Assembly: GCF_034350045.1 (NCBI RefSeq)
Contig: NZ_CP133781.1
Location: forward strand, 1,766,001-1,830,000
Source: Pseudomonas sp. CCI4.2
Lineage (GTDB): Bacteria; Pseudomonadota; Gammaproteobacteria; Pseudomonadales; Pseudomonadaceae
Direction: 5' to 3'
DNA: 64,000 bases
The number at the start of each line of letters is the position of its first letter. The first letter of the stretch is position 1. Positions 27,655-35,763 of the stretch are shown here, one piece after another. The position numbers and the translations under genes were made by a program. Under the pieces are notes generated by a model that was given only the letters and a program-made list of their open reading frames with translations, did no database searches and was not told where the DNA came from.

Positions 27655-28725
27655 TCAATCGACATACTCCACATGCCGCGCCATCAGGTTCGGGCGCTGG
27701 AAGGTGTCGATCTGATCGATCTTGCCGCGCATGTCGTAGAGTTCTTGCTTGAAGGTAGCATCGTCCATATCGATCCAGAACCTTGGATTGCGGCGGGTTT
27801 TGCGGTCGTATTCAGCTGTTGTTGGGTCGAGGTGTCGGTATTGTTCGTAGCGCGGTAAGTCTGGCAGCGGGCGGCTGGTGTCCATGTAGTTCTGCAGAAA
27901 ATCCCACAGGGCGCAGCACAGCTGGCCTTCGCCGGGAGCGAATAAGGGGCGGAAGTTGATGACGATATCGCGGTAGCGATGGGCGATGTAAAGCACGTTA
28001 GTCACTAAACCCTGACGATCCGGGATGGTGGCGATGTAAGCATCGAACTCATAAAACGGCGCAGTGAGTTCACCGATGGTGCCGTTCTTTTTGTATTCGC
28101 CGTTGTTGTCGTAATCGAAAAGGGTGACAAGGCCGGTGCGACGGTTGATTTCCCAGATGGGGCCTCGGGAGGGTTTGACCCAGAGGTGGGGGAGGAAGCG
28201 AATGACTAATGAGCCGAGAACCCAGCAAAGAAGAGGAGCGCCTACCCATATAGAAAATATTTGAAGGCTATCTTCTGTTATTTGCTGCCATGTATCACTG
28301 CTTGCATATAGCGCCATGAAATAAGTCATAACAGATACTACTAATGCTAGATAAAATAGCGCCCGACCTCCTCCGGTTAAATATATCCAAAAATGTGATC
28401 GTTTAGACCATAACGAAAGCCTAAAGCGTTCTTGATCGTGCCTATCATGGAAGTCCACGTGCTCGTATGGCGCTGGTACATAAGTACCTAAAACCAACTT
28501 TTCTTTTTTCTCCTGCAAACCTTTTTCTACCCGTCGGAGATCCTCAGGTGACGCCTCTGTCAAAAAATCATCGGGTGCGACTTGTTGAGTTAGTCCCCAC
28601 GGCAAACGCACCTTGGAAAAGCGCCGTATCCATGAACGCTCAGCAGATGGTTTTTGCTTGGGAATCCGATCTGAGCGATAAGCCGTATCGGCGTAGTAAG
28701 TCGTTTCCAAAGCGCAGAATTTCAA
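27655..28725 (-). CDS. DUF6708 membrane protein, copy C
   Basis: 356 residues. Same architecture as copy A: shared head, private membrane core (FYLALVVSVMTYFMALY and IWVGAPLLCWVLGSLVI), shared tail. Start is TTG at 28725 overlapping the TGA of copy D (TTGA). Its stop overlaps the TTG start of copy B in the same way. Unlike copies A, D and E it is not preceded by an effector tail, so it may be an extra immunity gene. Confidence 0.72.
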   Translation of the reverse strand: MKFCALETTYYADTAYRSDRIPKQKPSAERSWIRRFSKVRLPWGLTQQVAPDDFLTEASPEDLRRVEKGLQEKKEKLVLGTYVPAPYEHVDFHDRHDQERFRLSLWSKRSHFWIYLTGGGRALFYLALVVSVMTYFMALYASSDTWQQITEDSLQIFSIWVGAPLLCWVLGSLVIRFLPHLWVKPSRGPIWEINRRTGLVTLFDYDNNGEYKKNGTIGELTAPFYEFDAYIATIPDRQGLVTNVLYIAHRYRDIVINFRPLFAPGEGQLCCALWDFLQNYMDTSRPLPDLPRYEQYRHLDPTTAEYDRKTRRNPRFWIDMDDATFKQELYDMRGKIDQIDTFQRPNLMARHVEYVD

Positions 28726-29789
28726 TCCACATACTCCACATACCGCGCCATCAGGTTCGGGCGCTGGAAGGTGTCGATTTGATCGATCTTGCCGCGCATG
28801 TCGTAGAGTTCTTGCTCGAAGGTAGCATCGTCCATATCGATCCAGAACCTTGGATTGCGGCGGGTTTTGCGGTCGTATTCAGCCGTTGCTGGGTCGAGAT
28901 GTCGGTATTGTTCGTAGCGCGGCAGGTCTGGCAGCGGGCGGCTGGTGTCCATGTAGTTTTGTAAAAAGTCCCATAACGCGCAGCACAACTGACCTTCACC
29001 GGGAGCGAATAAGGGCCGGAAGTTGATGACGATATCGCGGTAGCGATGGGCGATGTACAGCACATTCATCGACAAGCCTTGGCGGTCCGGGATGGTCGCG
29101 ATGTAGGCGTCGAACTCATAAAACGGGGCGGTGAGTTCACCGATGGTGCCGTTCTTTTTGTATTCGCCGTTGTTGTCGTAATCGAAAAGGGTGACCAGGC
29201 CGGTGCGGCGGTTGATTTCCCAGATGGGGCCTCGGGAGGGTTTGACCCAGAGTTTAGGAATGTAATTGATTACGACCGAACTTACCCCCCAGGCAATGCT
29301 AAGGGGGGCTACGCTTATATACGCCATATCCCATATCCCGCTGAAAAAACTTATGAGCGAGGCAGAATTAGATTTGGTTTCGGCAAAAATACACACCAAA
29401 ACAATAAGCGGCGATAGCATTATCGCCCCCCACTTTCCGAACAGTAGCGTGTATATCCAAAATTGTGATTGTTTTGACCATAACGAAAACCTGAAACGTT
29501 CGTGATCATGCCTGTCATGAAAGTCCACATGTTCATATGGAGCCGGAATGTAGGTGCCCAATTTTTGCTTTTCTTCACGCTCTTTGTTCATTTCCTCCTG
29601 AAATCGCAAGCTGCTGGGTTTGCGCCGAATTAAAAAGTCATCAGGCGCGACTTCTTGCGCCGACCCCCACGGCAAACGCATTTTTGCGAAGCGCCGTATC
29701 CATGGGCGCTCTGCTGAAGGTGGTTGTTTGGAAATACGGTCAGAGCGGTAAGCCGTGTCTGCGTAGTAATGCGAATCAAGGCCGTTCAT
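28722..29789 (-). CDS. DUF6708 membrane protein, copy D
   Basis: 355 residues. Head and tail nearly identical to copy A, but the membrane core differs (GAIMLSPLIVLVCIFAE, then IWDMAYISVAPLSIAWG). ATG at 29789 overlaps the stop of the second orphan tail (ATGA). The near-identical ends and different centre compared with copy A, although both follow nearly identical effector tails, point to exchange of the core by recombination. Confidence 0.75.
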   Translation of the reverse strand: MNGLDSHYYADTAYRSDRISKQPPSAERPWIRRFAKMRLPWGSAQEVAPDDFLIRRKPSSLRFQEEMNKEREEKQKLGTYIPAPYEHVDFHDRHDHERFRFSLWSKQSQFWIYTLLFGKWGAIMLSPLIVLVCIFAETKSNSASLISFFSGIWDMAYISVAPLSIAWGVSSVVINYIPKLWVKPSRGPIWEINRRTGLVTLFDYDNNGEYKKNGTIGELTAPFYEFDAYIATIPDRQGLSMNVLYIAHRYRDIVINFRPLFAPGEGQLCCALWDFLQNYMDTSRPLPDLPRYEQYRHLDPATAEYDRKTRRNPRFWIDMDDATFEQELYDMRGKIDQIDTFQRPNLMARYVEYVD

Positions 29790-30436
29790 TTTTCACCCAG
29801 CGCTTTATGGGTAGTTTCATCTGCCCAAAAAGGTTGTTCGACCTCTTTGAAGTTGGGTGCGGCGTGGGCTGCGCCGAAAGGGGTTGGGTCTCTGGGCTTC
29901 GGTGCGGGAAATACCCAGGATGAACTGCCATCGCTTAGTGTCAGTTGGGCACGGACTTGCCATTGTGTGTGAACCGACACGGTGTCGTTTGAGCGTGAAA
30001 CTTCAACCAGCGTTTCCCAAGGTGTTTGCAAGAATATTTCCATTCCATCGGGCTTCGGCCGGTACGCCTTAGGCTTGGCCTCGGGAAATAGGTGGGTTTC
30101 TTCGCGAGGCGGCCCATCCAAGCGAACGCGGGATCGGCGAACTTTAAGCAGCGCACACGAGGCTTTGGTGCTGAGGTCGCCCAGTCCGGTCAATAGGCCG
30201 GGCAGGTTGCTCTCGATTCGGATGCGCGTATCGGATGCGCGTATATCCATGGGCACCGGATTAAAGCTCTCGATGCAGGCCGGCAGGCAGTATTCGGGGT
30301 TGGCTTCAACAGTGATGCGGATGTTGGCAAACAGGCTGACCAAGTAGTAGAACGCATTTTCCGGGGCTTGCAGATGGGGCGCTTGGTCACTGTTAGGGCC
30401 GAAGGGCCCCGCACTAAGCCAAGCACTAATCCACAT
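29786..30436 (-). CDS. Orphan effector C-terminal domain, copy 2
   Basis: 216 residues, differing from copy 1 (24720-25370) at about seven positions, four of them in the last four residues. Colinear with effector residues ~1021-1231. ATG at 30436 lies 14 bases after the stop of DUF6708 copy E, with no strong Shine-Dalgarno; the stop overlaps the copy D start. Without N-terminal delivery parts it could be a silent donor for effector tail exchange, or a decayed effector. Which is not decided by the sequence. Confidence 0.75.
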   Translation of the reverse strand: MWISAWLSAGPFGPNSDQAPHLQAPENAFYYLVSLFANIRITVEANPEYCLPACIESFNPVPMDIRASDTRIRIESNLPGLLTGLGDLSTKASCALLKVRRSRVRLDGPPREETHLFPEAKPKAYRPKPDGMEIFLQTPWETLVEVSRSNDTVSVHTQWQVRAQLTLSDGSSSWVFPAPKPRDPTPFGAAHAAPNFKEVEQPFWADETTHKALGEK

Positions 30437-30450
30437 GGCATTCGAGGGAC

Positions 30451-31518
30451 TCAATCCACATACTCCACATACCGCGCCATCAAGTTCGGGCGCTGGAAGG
30501 TGTCGATCTGATCGATCTTGCCGCGCATGTCGTAGAGTGCTTGCTTGAATGCGGCATCGTCCATATCGATCCAAAACCTTGGGTCGCGGCCGATTTTGCG
30601 GTCGTATTCAGCTGTTGTTGGGTCGAGGTGTCGGTATTGTTCGTAGCGCGGTAAGTCTGGCAGCGGGCGGCTGGTGTCCATGTAGTTCTGCAGAAAATCC
30701 CACAGGGCGCAGCACAGCTGGCCTTCGCCGGGAGCGAATAAGGGGCGGAAGTTGATGACGATATCGCGGTAGCGGTGGGCGATGTACAGCACATTCATCG
30801 ACAAGCCTTGGCGGTCCGGGATGGTCGCGATGTAGGCGTCGAACTCGTAAAACGGTGCGGTGAGTTCACCGATGGTGCCGTTCTTTTTGTACTCGCCGTT
30901 GTTGTTGTAATCGAAGAGAGTGACAAGACCGGTGCGGCGATTGATTTCCCAGATGGGGCCTCGGGAGGGTTTGACCCAGAGGTGGGGGAGGAAGCGGATG
31001 ACTAGGGCTGCGATTGCCCAGCAGAAAAGTTGCGGCAGTAGAAGTACATGCGCTGATGCTTCGAATAACGAAACTAATGCGTCTAGATAGGGTTGTCTAG
31101 ATTTAGTGGCACCAGCGAAGATAGTCATTAAATACACGGGAAGTATGATAATGAATCCCCACTTTCCGAATAGGTTTAGATAGATCCAAAACTGAGATCT
31201 TTTTGACCACAACGAAAACCTGAAGCGCTCATGATCATGCCGGTCATGGAAGTCCACGTGTTCATATGGGGCCGGAATATAAGTGCCCGATTTTTGCTTT
31301 TCCTCCCGCTCCTTATTCATATCCTCCTGAAATCGTAAAGTGCTGGGTTTAAGCCGAAGCAGAAAGTCATCGGGTGCGATTTTCTGGGTAAACCCCCACG
31401 GCAAGCGCACCTTGGAAAAGCGCCGTATCCACGAACGCTCAGATGATGGTTGTTGCTTGGGGATGCAATCTGCTCGATACGCTGTCGCCGCATAGTAAGG
31501 CGAGTTGAGCGACTTCAT
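30451..31518 (-). CDS. DUF6708 membrane protein, copy E, next to the full effector
   Basis: 355 residues. Head with the SAERSWIRRF-like SSERSWIRRF; membrane core GFIIILPVYLMTIFAGA and VLLLPQLFCWAIAALVI; shared tail. ATG at 31518 overlaps the stop of the MIX effector gene, so it is the most likely cognate immunity gene. Copy B has almost the same core and tail. Cytoplasmic parts flank two or more membrane segments, suited to blocking a pore-forming toxin in the inner membrane (inference). Confidence 0.78.
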   Translation of the reverse strand: MKSLNSPYYAATAYRADCIPKQQPSSERSWIRRFSKVRLPWGFTQKIAPDDFLLRLKPSTLRFQEDMNKEREEKQKSGTYIPAPYEHVDFHDRHDHERFRFSLWSKRSQFWIYLNLFGKWGFIIILPVYLMTIFAGATKSRQPYLDALVSLFEASAHVLLLPQLFCWAIAALVIRFLPHLWVKPSRGPIWEINRRTGLVTLFDYNNNGEYKKNGTIGELTAPFYEFDAYIATIPDRQGLSMNVLYIAHRYRDIVINFRPLFAPGEGQLCCALWDFLQNYMDTSRPLPDLPRYEQYRHLDPTTAEYDRKIGRDPRFWIDMDDAAFKQALYDMRGKIDQIDTFQRPNLMARYVEYVD

Positions 31519-34500
31519 TTGTCGCCCCTTGCCTTATGGGTGGTTTCATCTGCCCAGTAGAGTTGTCCAACTTCCTTGAAGTTAGGTGCTGCGTGGGTGG
31601 AATTGAAGGGCGTCGGGTCTTTAGGCTTTGGCGCCGGGAATACCCACGACGAATCGCCATCGCTTAATGTCAATTGTGCACGGACTTGCCATTCGATATG
31701 CGCCGAGACTGCATCGTTAGAGCGAGCTGTTTCGGCGTACCTCTCCCACGGTGTCACGATGAATATTTCTAAGCCGTTAATTGTCCGCCGATACGTAATA
31801 GGTTTGGTCTCGGGATATAGCTGGGTTTCTACGCGAGGGGAGCCATCAAAGCGAGTCTGGAATCGACGGACCATCATCAGCGCACACGATGCTTTGGTGC
31901 TGAGGTCGCCAGGTCCCGTCAGGAGGCCGGGCAAGTTACTTTCTATTCGAATGCGCGTGTCTGCTTCACGCACATATTTGGGTACCGGATTGTAGTGTTC
32001 GCTGTAGGCGGGGACGGTGTATTCCGGGTTGCGTTCAACGGTGATACGAATGTCGGCGATTAGGCTGACGAGGTAGTAGAAGGCCGGTTCCGGCGATTGG
32101 AGATGGGGTGCGCGATTGGCATTTGGACCGAAGGGGCCTGCGCTTAACCAGTCTTCGATGGGGGTCGAAGTCAGCCAGTACACCAGCCCTACCCCGATGC
32201 TGACAAATATTAGGGTAATCCAGCCCAAGGGGCCCATGCCTAAGAGAGTAGATCCTCCGACCATCATCGTGCTTGCGATGCCGGTCAGGCCGCCCGCGGC
32301 CATAAGCAGGTGGCCCCACTTGGCATCATCGCCCCATTGATGGGCATACCACGCGTCGTAAAGATTGAGGCCGACGAAAACCGATCCAACCACCATTTGA
32401 GCTATCAATCGGGCAGAGAACTCTTTTACTAAATACTCACTCAACGAACCGAGTACTCGTTTCGCGGTAGTCTCTGGAATTGTAAACAACACTTTTCGAG
32501 CCGTTGCGAGAATGGGTTGGCTACCTGCTAACTTTACAGTTAACGCCTCCATAGCGATTAATAAATCCAATCCCGCTCCGGCTGCGCCACCTACAGCCCT
32601 CAACTGTCCCTTTTCTCGCTCGACGGCATCCCACGCTACCCACTCATTCCTCAAATTCCAAACCTCCAACATCCCCACCATCGCGGCAAACGGTGTGGAG
32701 TTCAGCGCCTTGTACATCCACTCGCTCTTCAATGCCTGTTGGTGTTTAACCGCCTGCTGAATCGCATTGCCCCTGACCTTTTCTTGTTCGGCCATATTCT
32801 CCTGCCACGCCGCATTTACTCGTTGGTTCACGCTACTAACCAGCTGGGCAACCCGATGCTCGCGGGGCATGGCAATGACGATCGTGTTGGGGCGTAGGTC
32901 GCCGCCGTTGCGATAGTGCTGAGGTTCAACCATCGATATGTCGGACGCGGATCGATAGTCAAGGCTCGGCCTGCGCAGGCGCTCCGGGATTTCCGGCAGG
33001 TCGGTCAAGCCAAAGATGTACAGATTCTTGTTTCTGGCCTCTTGATGGGTGAGGAAGTGCAGGGCACCGAAACCACCCGGCAGCATGCTGCGCAATTGCG
33101 CCACGGCTCGCTTTTGCTGCGTCAGGTTTACTACTGGGGCTGGGGATGTGGTCGATATTGGAATATTTCGTGCTGCCTGCACCGCGCGCTCTGCGGTATC
33201 CACCGAGCCTTGCAGGTTTTCAAAAAGATTTCCCAGCGCGGCGGCCGCTGCTTTTAGGGTGCCGGTGAAGGTGTTGTTGAGGCTGCCGCTTTCCACCAAA
33301 CCGGCCAGTAAATAAGCGTCGAGCGTATTGAGTTGCTTCGGGTCAATGACCTCACAACTGACAGCGGCCAGCAGTGCATTGGGCCGAAACAGCCCATCGC
33401 CACCGTTGATGTCTGGGACGGCGGATTGAACATAGGGTGCGTTCGTATCCTGGGACTCAAGCGCTGGCCATAACATCCGATGCAGCGGATGGGTTTCATC
33501 GTTGGCAATGTGTTGAATTAGCCGTTGTCCGTCGCTGGGGTCTGAGCCGCTTTTACTCAGACCCGTCACGGCGTCGCCGACCTCACCATTGACTGCCAGG
33601 GGGTCGGTCTGAGAGGGCCGGGTCGCCAAGCTGGCAAACAGTTGACTGACAAAATGCAGCGCGGCGACATAATCGAAGCCTTCCAAGCTCAGGTGATCGG
33701 CAAGGGTCTGTTGGGTTCGTCGGGTTGTCAGGCATTCGCTCAGCAGTGCCTGGCTCATCTCCAGCGACCGCCAGAGCTGCTGGCGTTCACCGCTGGCGGT
33801 GAACCGATTGACGTCGATCCGACCTTGAAGCTTCAGTGCATTGAGCTGTTTATGCAGCGGATTGGTACCGCCGCCCAAGGTGCTTGGTACGACCAGTTGT
33901 TGCACCAGCAAGGCACTGGCGTGATGCGCGTGGCGGCTGGCGCGGGCGGCGCAAAGTTGCAGCAGGTTCTGTTGATCATTGACCCGGGTGTGCAGGTGGC
34001 GCAGCCGATAATGTGAGTCTTGCAGCATAACGCCGTACAGATTGCGTTGGCGTGCGCGGTGCAGCACGTCCGGGGCTTCTGGCTGTTCGTGCCAGAGCTC
34101 GTCGCCAAGCTGCGGCGTACACAGTTCTCCTATCCAATGCGCCCACGCGCCGGTTTCAAGGGGCGTCGCTTGGTAGGCCGTCTCGCCGCGCTCAGAGCGG
34201 GTGACGTGGGCATGCGCTTCGCTCAGCGCCCGAACCGGAAACTGTCCACTCAAGTCGCACAGATAACGGGCCGGTTGGTCCAGCAGCCACTCATAACCTG
34301 GCTGGCGTGCTCGTTGTGGCGCGACCCTGCTGACTGGAAATGCGTGAGTGTCGTAATTTAGCCAACTGACGTGAGCATCGGCGGCGGCTTGAGGGCGCAC
34401 TTTATCGTGAGCGTTAAGTGCACCAAATGCCTCAAGCATTGCAGTGCCATCAGGTTTGTTGTGAAAAAGCCGTTCGAACGTGGCAAGAGAACTTCGCAGG

Positions 34501-35210
34501 TTCGGGCTTTGGCAGCGTTGTCTGCGCAGCGCCGAGTCGTTCTCCAGACAGCGCAATCGCGGACCGGACAATTGGATTTCGCTGAAGCACAGTTGGGGCG
34601 CTACCGGCAGGTTATTCCAGCTAGACGGCAGCCAGATATCTTCCAGTGCTTGCCCGGTCGCGAGCCGTGAACGGGGTTCGATTTCGTCCCCCATGCGGTA
34701 TTCATTGAAATCGACGTCGTGGTAGGTGGTCCGTTCATCGTCGACCCGCACTTCCAGCTCGCGCCACACTCGACCGTTGAGGAACACGTAGATGAAACCA
34801 GCGCGGCACAACACCGGGGTGCCGTTATCGTGGGTGCTGTTGACACCGGGCAGCGCGACGAAGGGCACGACCGGGACGATCTGATTCCATTGACCGTCGA
34901 ACTGACGCGGGGTGATCGAGACTTCAGGGAGCGGCACCCGAATCGGTGCGCCGTCGACGCTGGCGATCTCTAGCCACAAGCGGTGTTTGAAGGTGTTGGA
35001 CCAGGCCCAGACATGCAAGGCGCTGTTCAGTAAGTACTCGCCGGTTAAGGTTTCAGGGCGGTCCGAATCAGTCAGGGCATCCAGTCGTTTCAAACTGTCG
35101 TGCTCATAAAACGCCAACCGCTGGGTATCTGGATGGCCGTTGCCGGTGACCTGCACGATCAGCTTGTTGACTTCGCAGCAAGGGCCGCTGCTCAGTGTGC
35201 TCTGCGTCAT
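31515..35210 (-). CDS. MIX/VasX-like type VI secretion effector (BTH_I2691-type)
   Basis: 1231 residues from ATG 35210, which sits one base after the stop of the DUF4123 adaptor; longer in-frame upstream sequence overlaps that gene and is ignored. N-terminal VasX-like region; CRAGFIYVF at residues 135-143 fits the MIX motif hRxGhhYhh that marks T6SS effectors. The middle is helical and low in motifs. Hydrophobic segments cluster at about 920-1015 (MVVGSVFVGLNLY; MAAGGLTGIASTMMVGG; ITLIFVSIGVGLVYWL), as in pore-forming VasX. The last ~211 residues form a soluble domain that is duplicated twice downstream. It should be carried by the VgrG upstream and act on the target cell membrane; toxicity is inferred. 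Confidence 0.8.
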   Translation of the reverse strand: MTQSTLSSGPCCEVNKLIVQVTGNGHPDTQRLAFYEHDSLKRLDALTDSDRPETLTGEYLLNSALHVWAWSNTFKHRLWLEIASVDGAPIRVPLPEVSITPRQFDGQWNQIVPVVPFVALPGVNSTHDNGTPVLCRAGFIYVFLNGRVWRELEVRVDDERTTYHDVDFNEYRMGDEIEPRSRLATGQALEDIWLPSSWNNLPVAPQLCFSEIQLSGPRLRCLENDSALRRQRCQSPNLRSSLATFERLFHNKPDGTAMLEAFGALNAHDKVRPQAAADAHVSWLNYDTHAFPVSRVAPQRARQPGYEWLLDQPARYLCDLSGQFPVRALSEAHAHVTRSERGETAYQATPLETGAWAHWIGELCTPQLGDELWHEQPEAPDVLHRARQRNLYGVMLQDSHYRLRHLHTRVNDQQNLLQLCAARASRHAHHASALLVQQLVVPSTLGGGTNPLHKQLNALKLQGRIDVNRFTASGERQQLWRSLEMSQALLSECLTTRRTQQTLADHLSLEGFDYVAALHFVSQLFASLATRPSQTDPLAVNGEVGDAVTGLSKSGSDPSDGQRLIQHIANDETHPLHRMLWPALESQDTNAPYVQSAVPDINGGDGLFRPNALLAAVSCEVIDPKQLNTLDAYLLAGLVESGSLNNTFTGTLKAAAAALGNLFENLQGSVDTAERAVQAARNIPISTTSPAPVVNLTQQKRAVAQLRSMLPGGFGALHFLTHQEARNKNLYIFGLTDLPEIPERLRRPSLDYRSASDISMVEPQHYRNGGDLRPNTIVIAMPREHRVAQLVSSVNQRVNAAWQENMAEQEKVRGNAIQQAVKHQQALKSEWMYKALNSTPFAAMVGMLEVWNLRNEWVAWDAVEREKGQLRAVGGAAGAGLDLLIAMEALTVKLAGSQPILATARKVLFTIPETTAKRVLGSLSEYLVKEFSARLIAQMVVGSVFVGLNLYDAWYAHQWGDDAKWGHLLMAAGGLTGIASTMMVGGSTLLGMGPLGWITLIFVSIGVGLVYWLTSTPIEDWLSAGPFGPNANRAPHLQSPEPAFYYLVSLIADIRITVERNPEYTVPAYSEHYNPVPKYVREADTRIRIESNLPGLLTGPGDLSTKASCALMMVRRFQTRFDGSPRVETQLYPETKPITYRRTINGLEIFIVTPWERYAETARSNDAVSAHIEWQVRAQLTLSDGDSSWVFPAPKPKDPTPFNSTHAAPNFKEVGQLYWADETTHKARGDK

Positions 35211-35211
35211 G

Positions 35212-35763
35212 TCAGGACTCCTGTCCGTTGGAAATCGTTGATTGAAGTGGCTGATTGAGTGATCGGCTTTGCTCGACGCTGATCGATAACAAAGAGGGGG
35301 TGCCGGTCGGGAGCCATGAAGCTGCATGGGGGGTGTTGCGGGTTTGCCATTCAGTCGCGTCGGCCGAGTACCAATGCACGCGGTCAATCGGGCCAAGCCA
35401 GCTGGCAATATTTTCCTCGGTACAGGCTGAAAAGAGCCGTTCTGCAACAGCGGGATTCCAGTAGCGCAGCATCCCGGTGCGGGTCTGATCAAAGCGGACG
35501 ATGAGGATGTGTCGCAAGTGTGCAAGCAACGCTTCGCAAGAATGCTCGCTTTCGATAATCAGCCCCGGCCAGTCACCAGGCGCCAGTCGTACTGAGCGCG
35601 AGAGCGCCTGTCCACTGTCGTCCGCGACTAACAACGGACTAAATTCCACGTATGCAGCCATCTCTGTCGATGCAAATAGCGGCGTAAATTCCGGATGGTC
35701 GACGTGCTGAAAAAGCTCGGCCAGCAGCGATTTTCTAGGTTCCAGCAGCATCCAGATGCTCAT
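35212..35763 (-). CDS. DUF4123 effector adaptor/chaperone (Tap/TEC type)
   Basis: 183 residues. Small cytosolic proteins of this family sit between vgrG and effector genes and load the effector on the VgrG tip. [20 protein letters not shown] and [22 protein letters not shown] are typical of DUF4123. ATG at 35763 overlaps the vgrG stop (ATGA); its own stop lies one base from the effector ATG. This tight order vgrG-adaptor-effector is strong evidence for their partnership. Confidence 0.85.
   Translation of the reverse strand: MSIWMLLEPRKSLLAELFQHVDHPEFTPLFASTEMAAYVEFSPLLVADDSGQALSRSVRLAPGDWPGLIIESEHSCEALLAHLRHILIVRFDQTRTGMLRYWNPAVAERLFSACTEENIASWLGPIDRVHWYSADATEWQTRNTPHAASWLPTGTPSLLSISVEQSRSLNQPLQSTISNGQES

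Larger units (their letters stand above)
25385..27658 (-). pseudogene. DUF6708 gene copy B, interrupted by an IS5-type element
   Basis: The 5' part (27658-27425, 78 codons, TTG start overlapping the stop of copy C) and the 3' part (26220-25385) join in frame at ..KVALGTYVPAPYE.. if the IS and one CTAA are removed, giving a full-length protein like copy C. As it stands the 5' part stops five codons into the junction. The head resembles copy C (LTEASPEDLRRVEKG) while the membrane core and tail are almost the same as copy E, so the gene was a mosaic before it was broken. Confidence 0.88.

Noticed and set aside
35211..35525. Longer N-terminus of the MIX effector
   Set aside because: Overlaps the DUF4123 gene out of frame; the ATG one base after the DUF4123 stop gives the family-like start.
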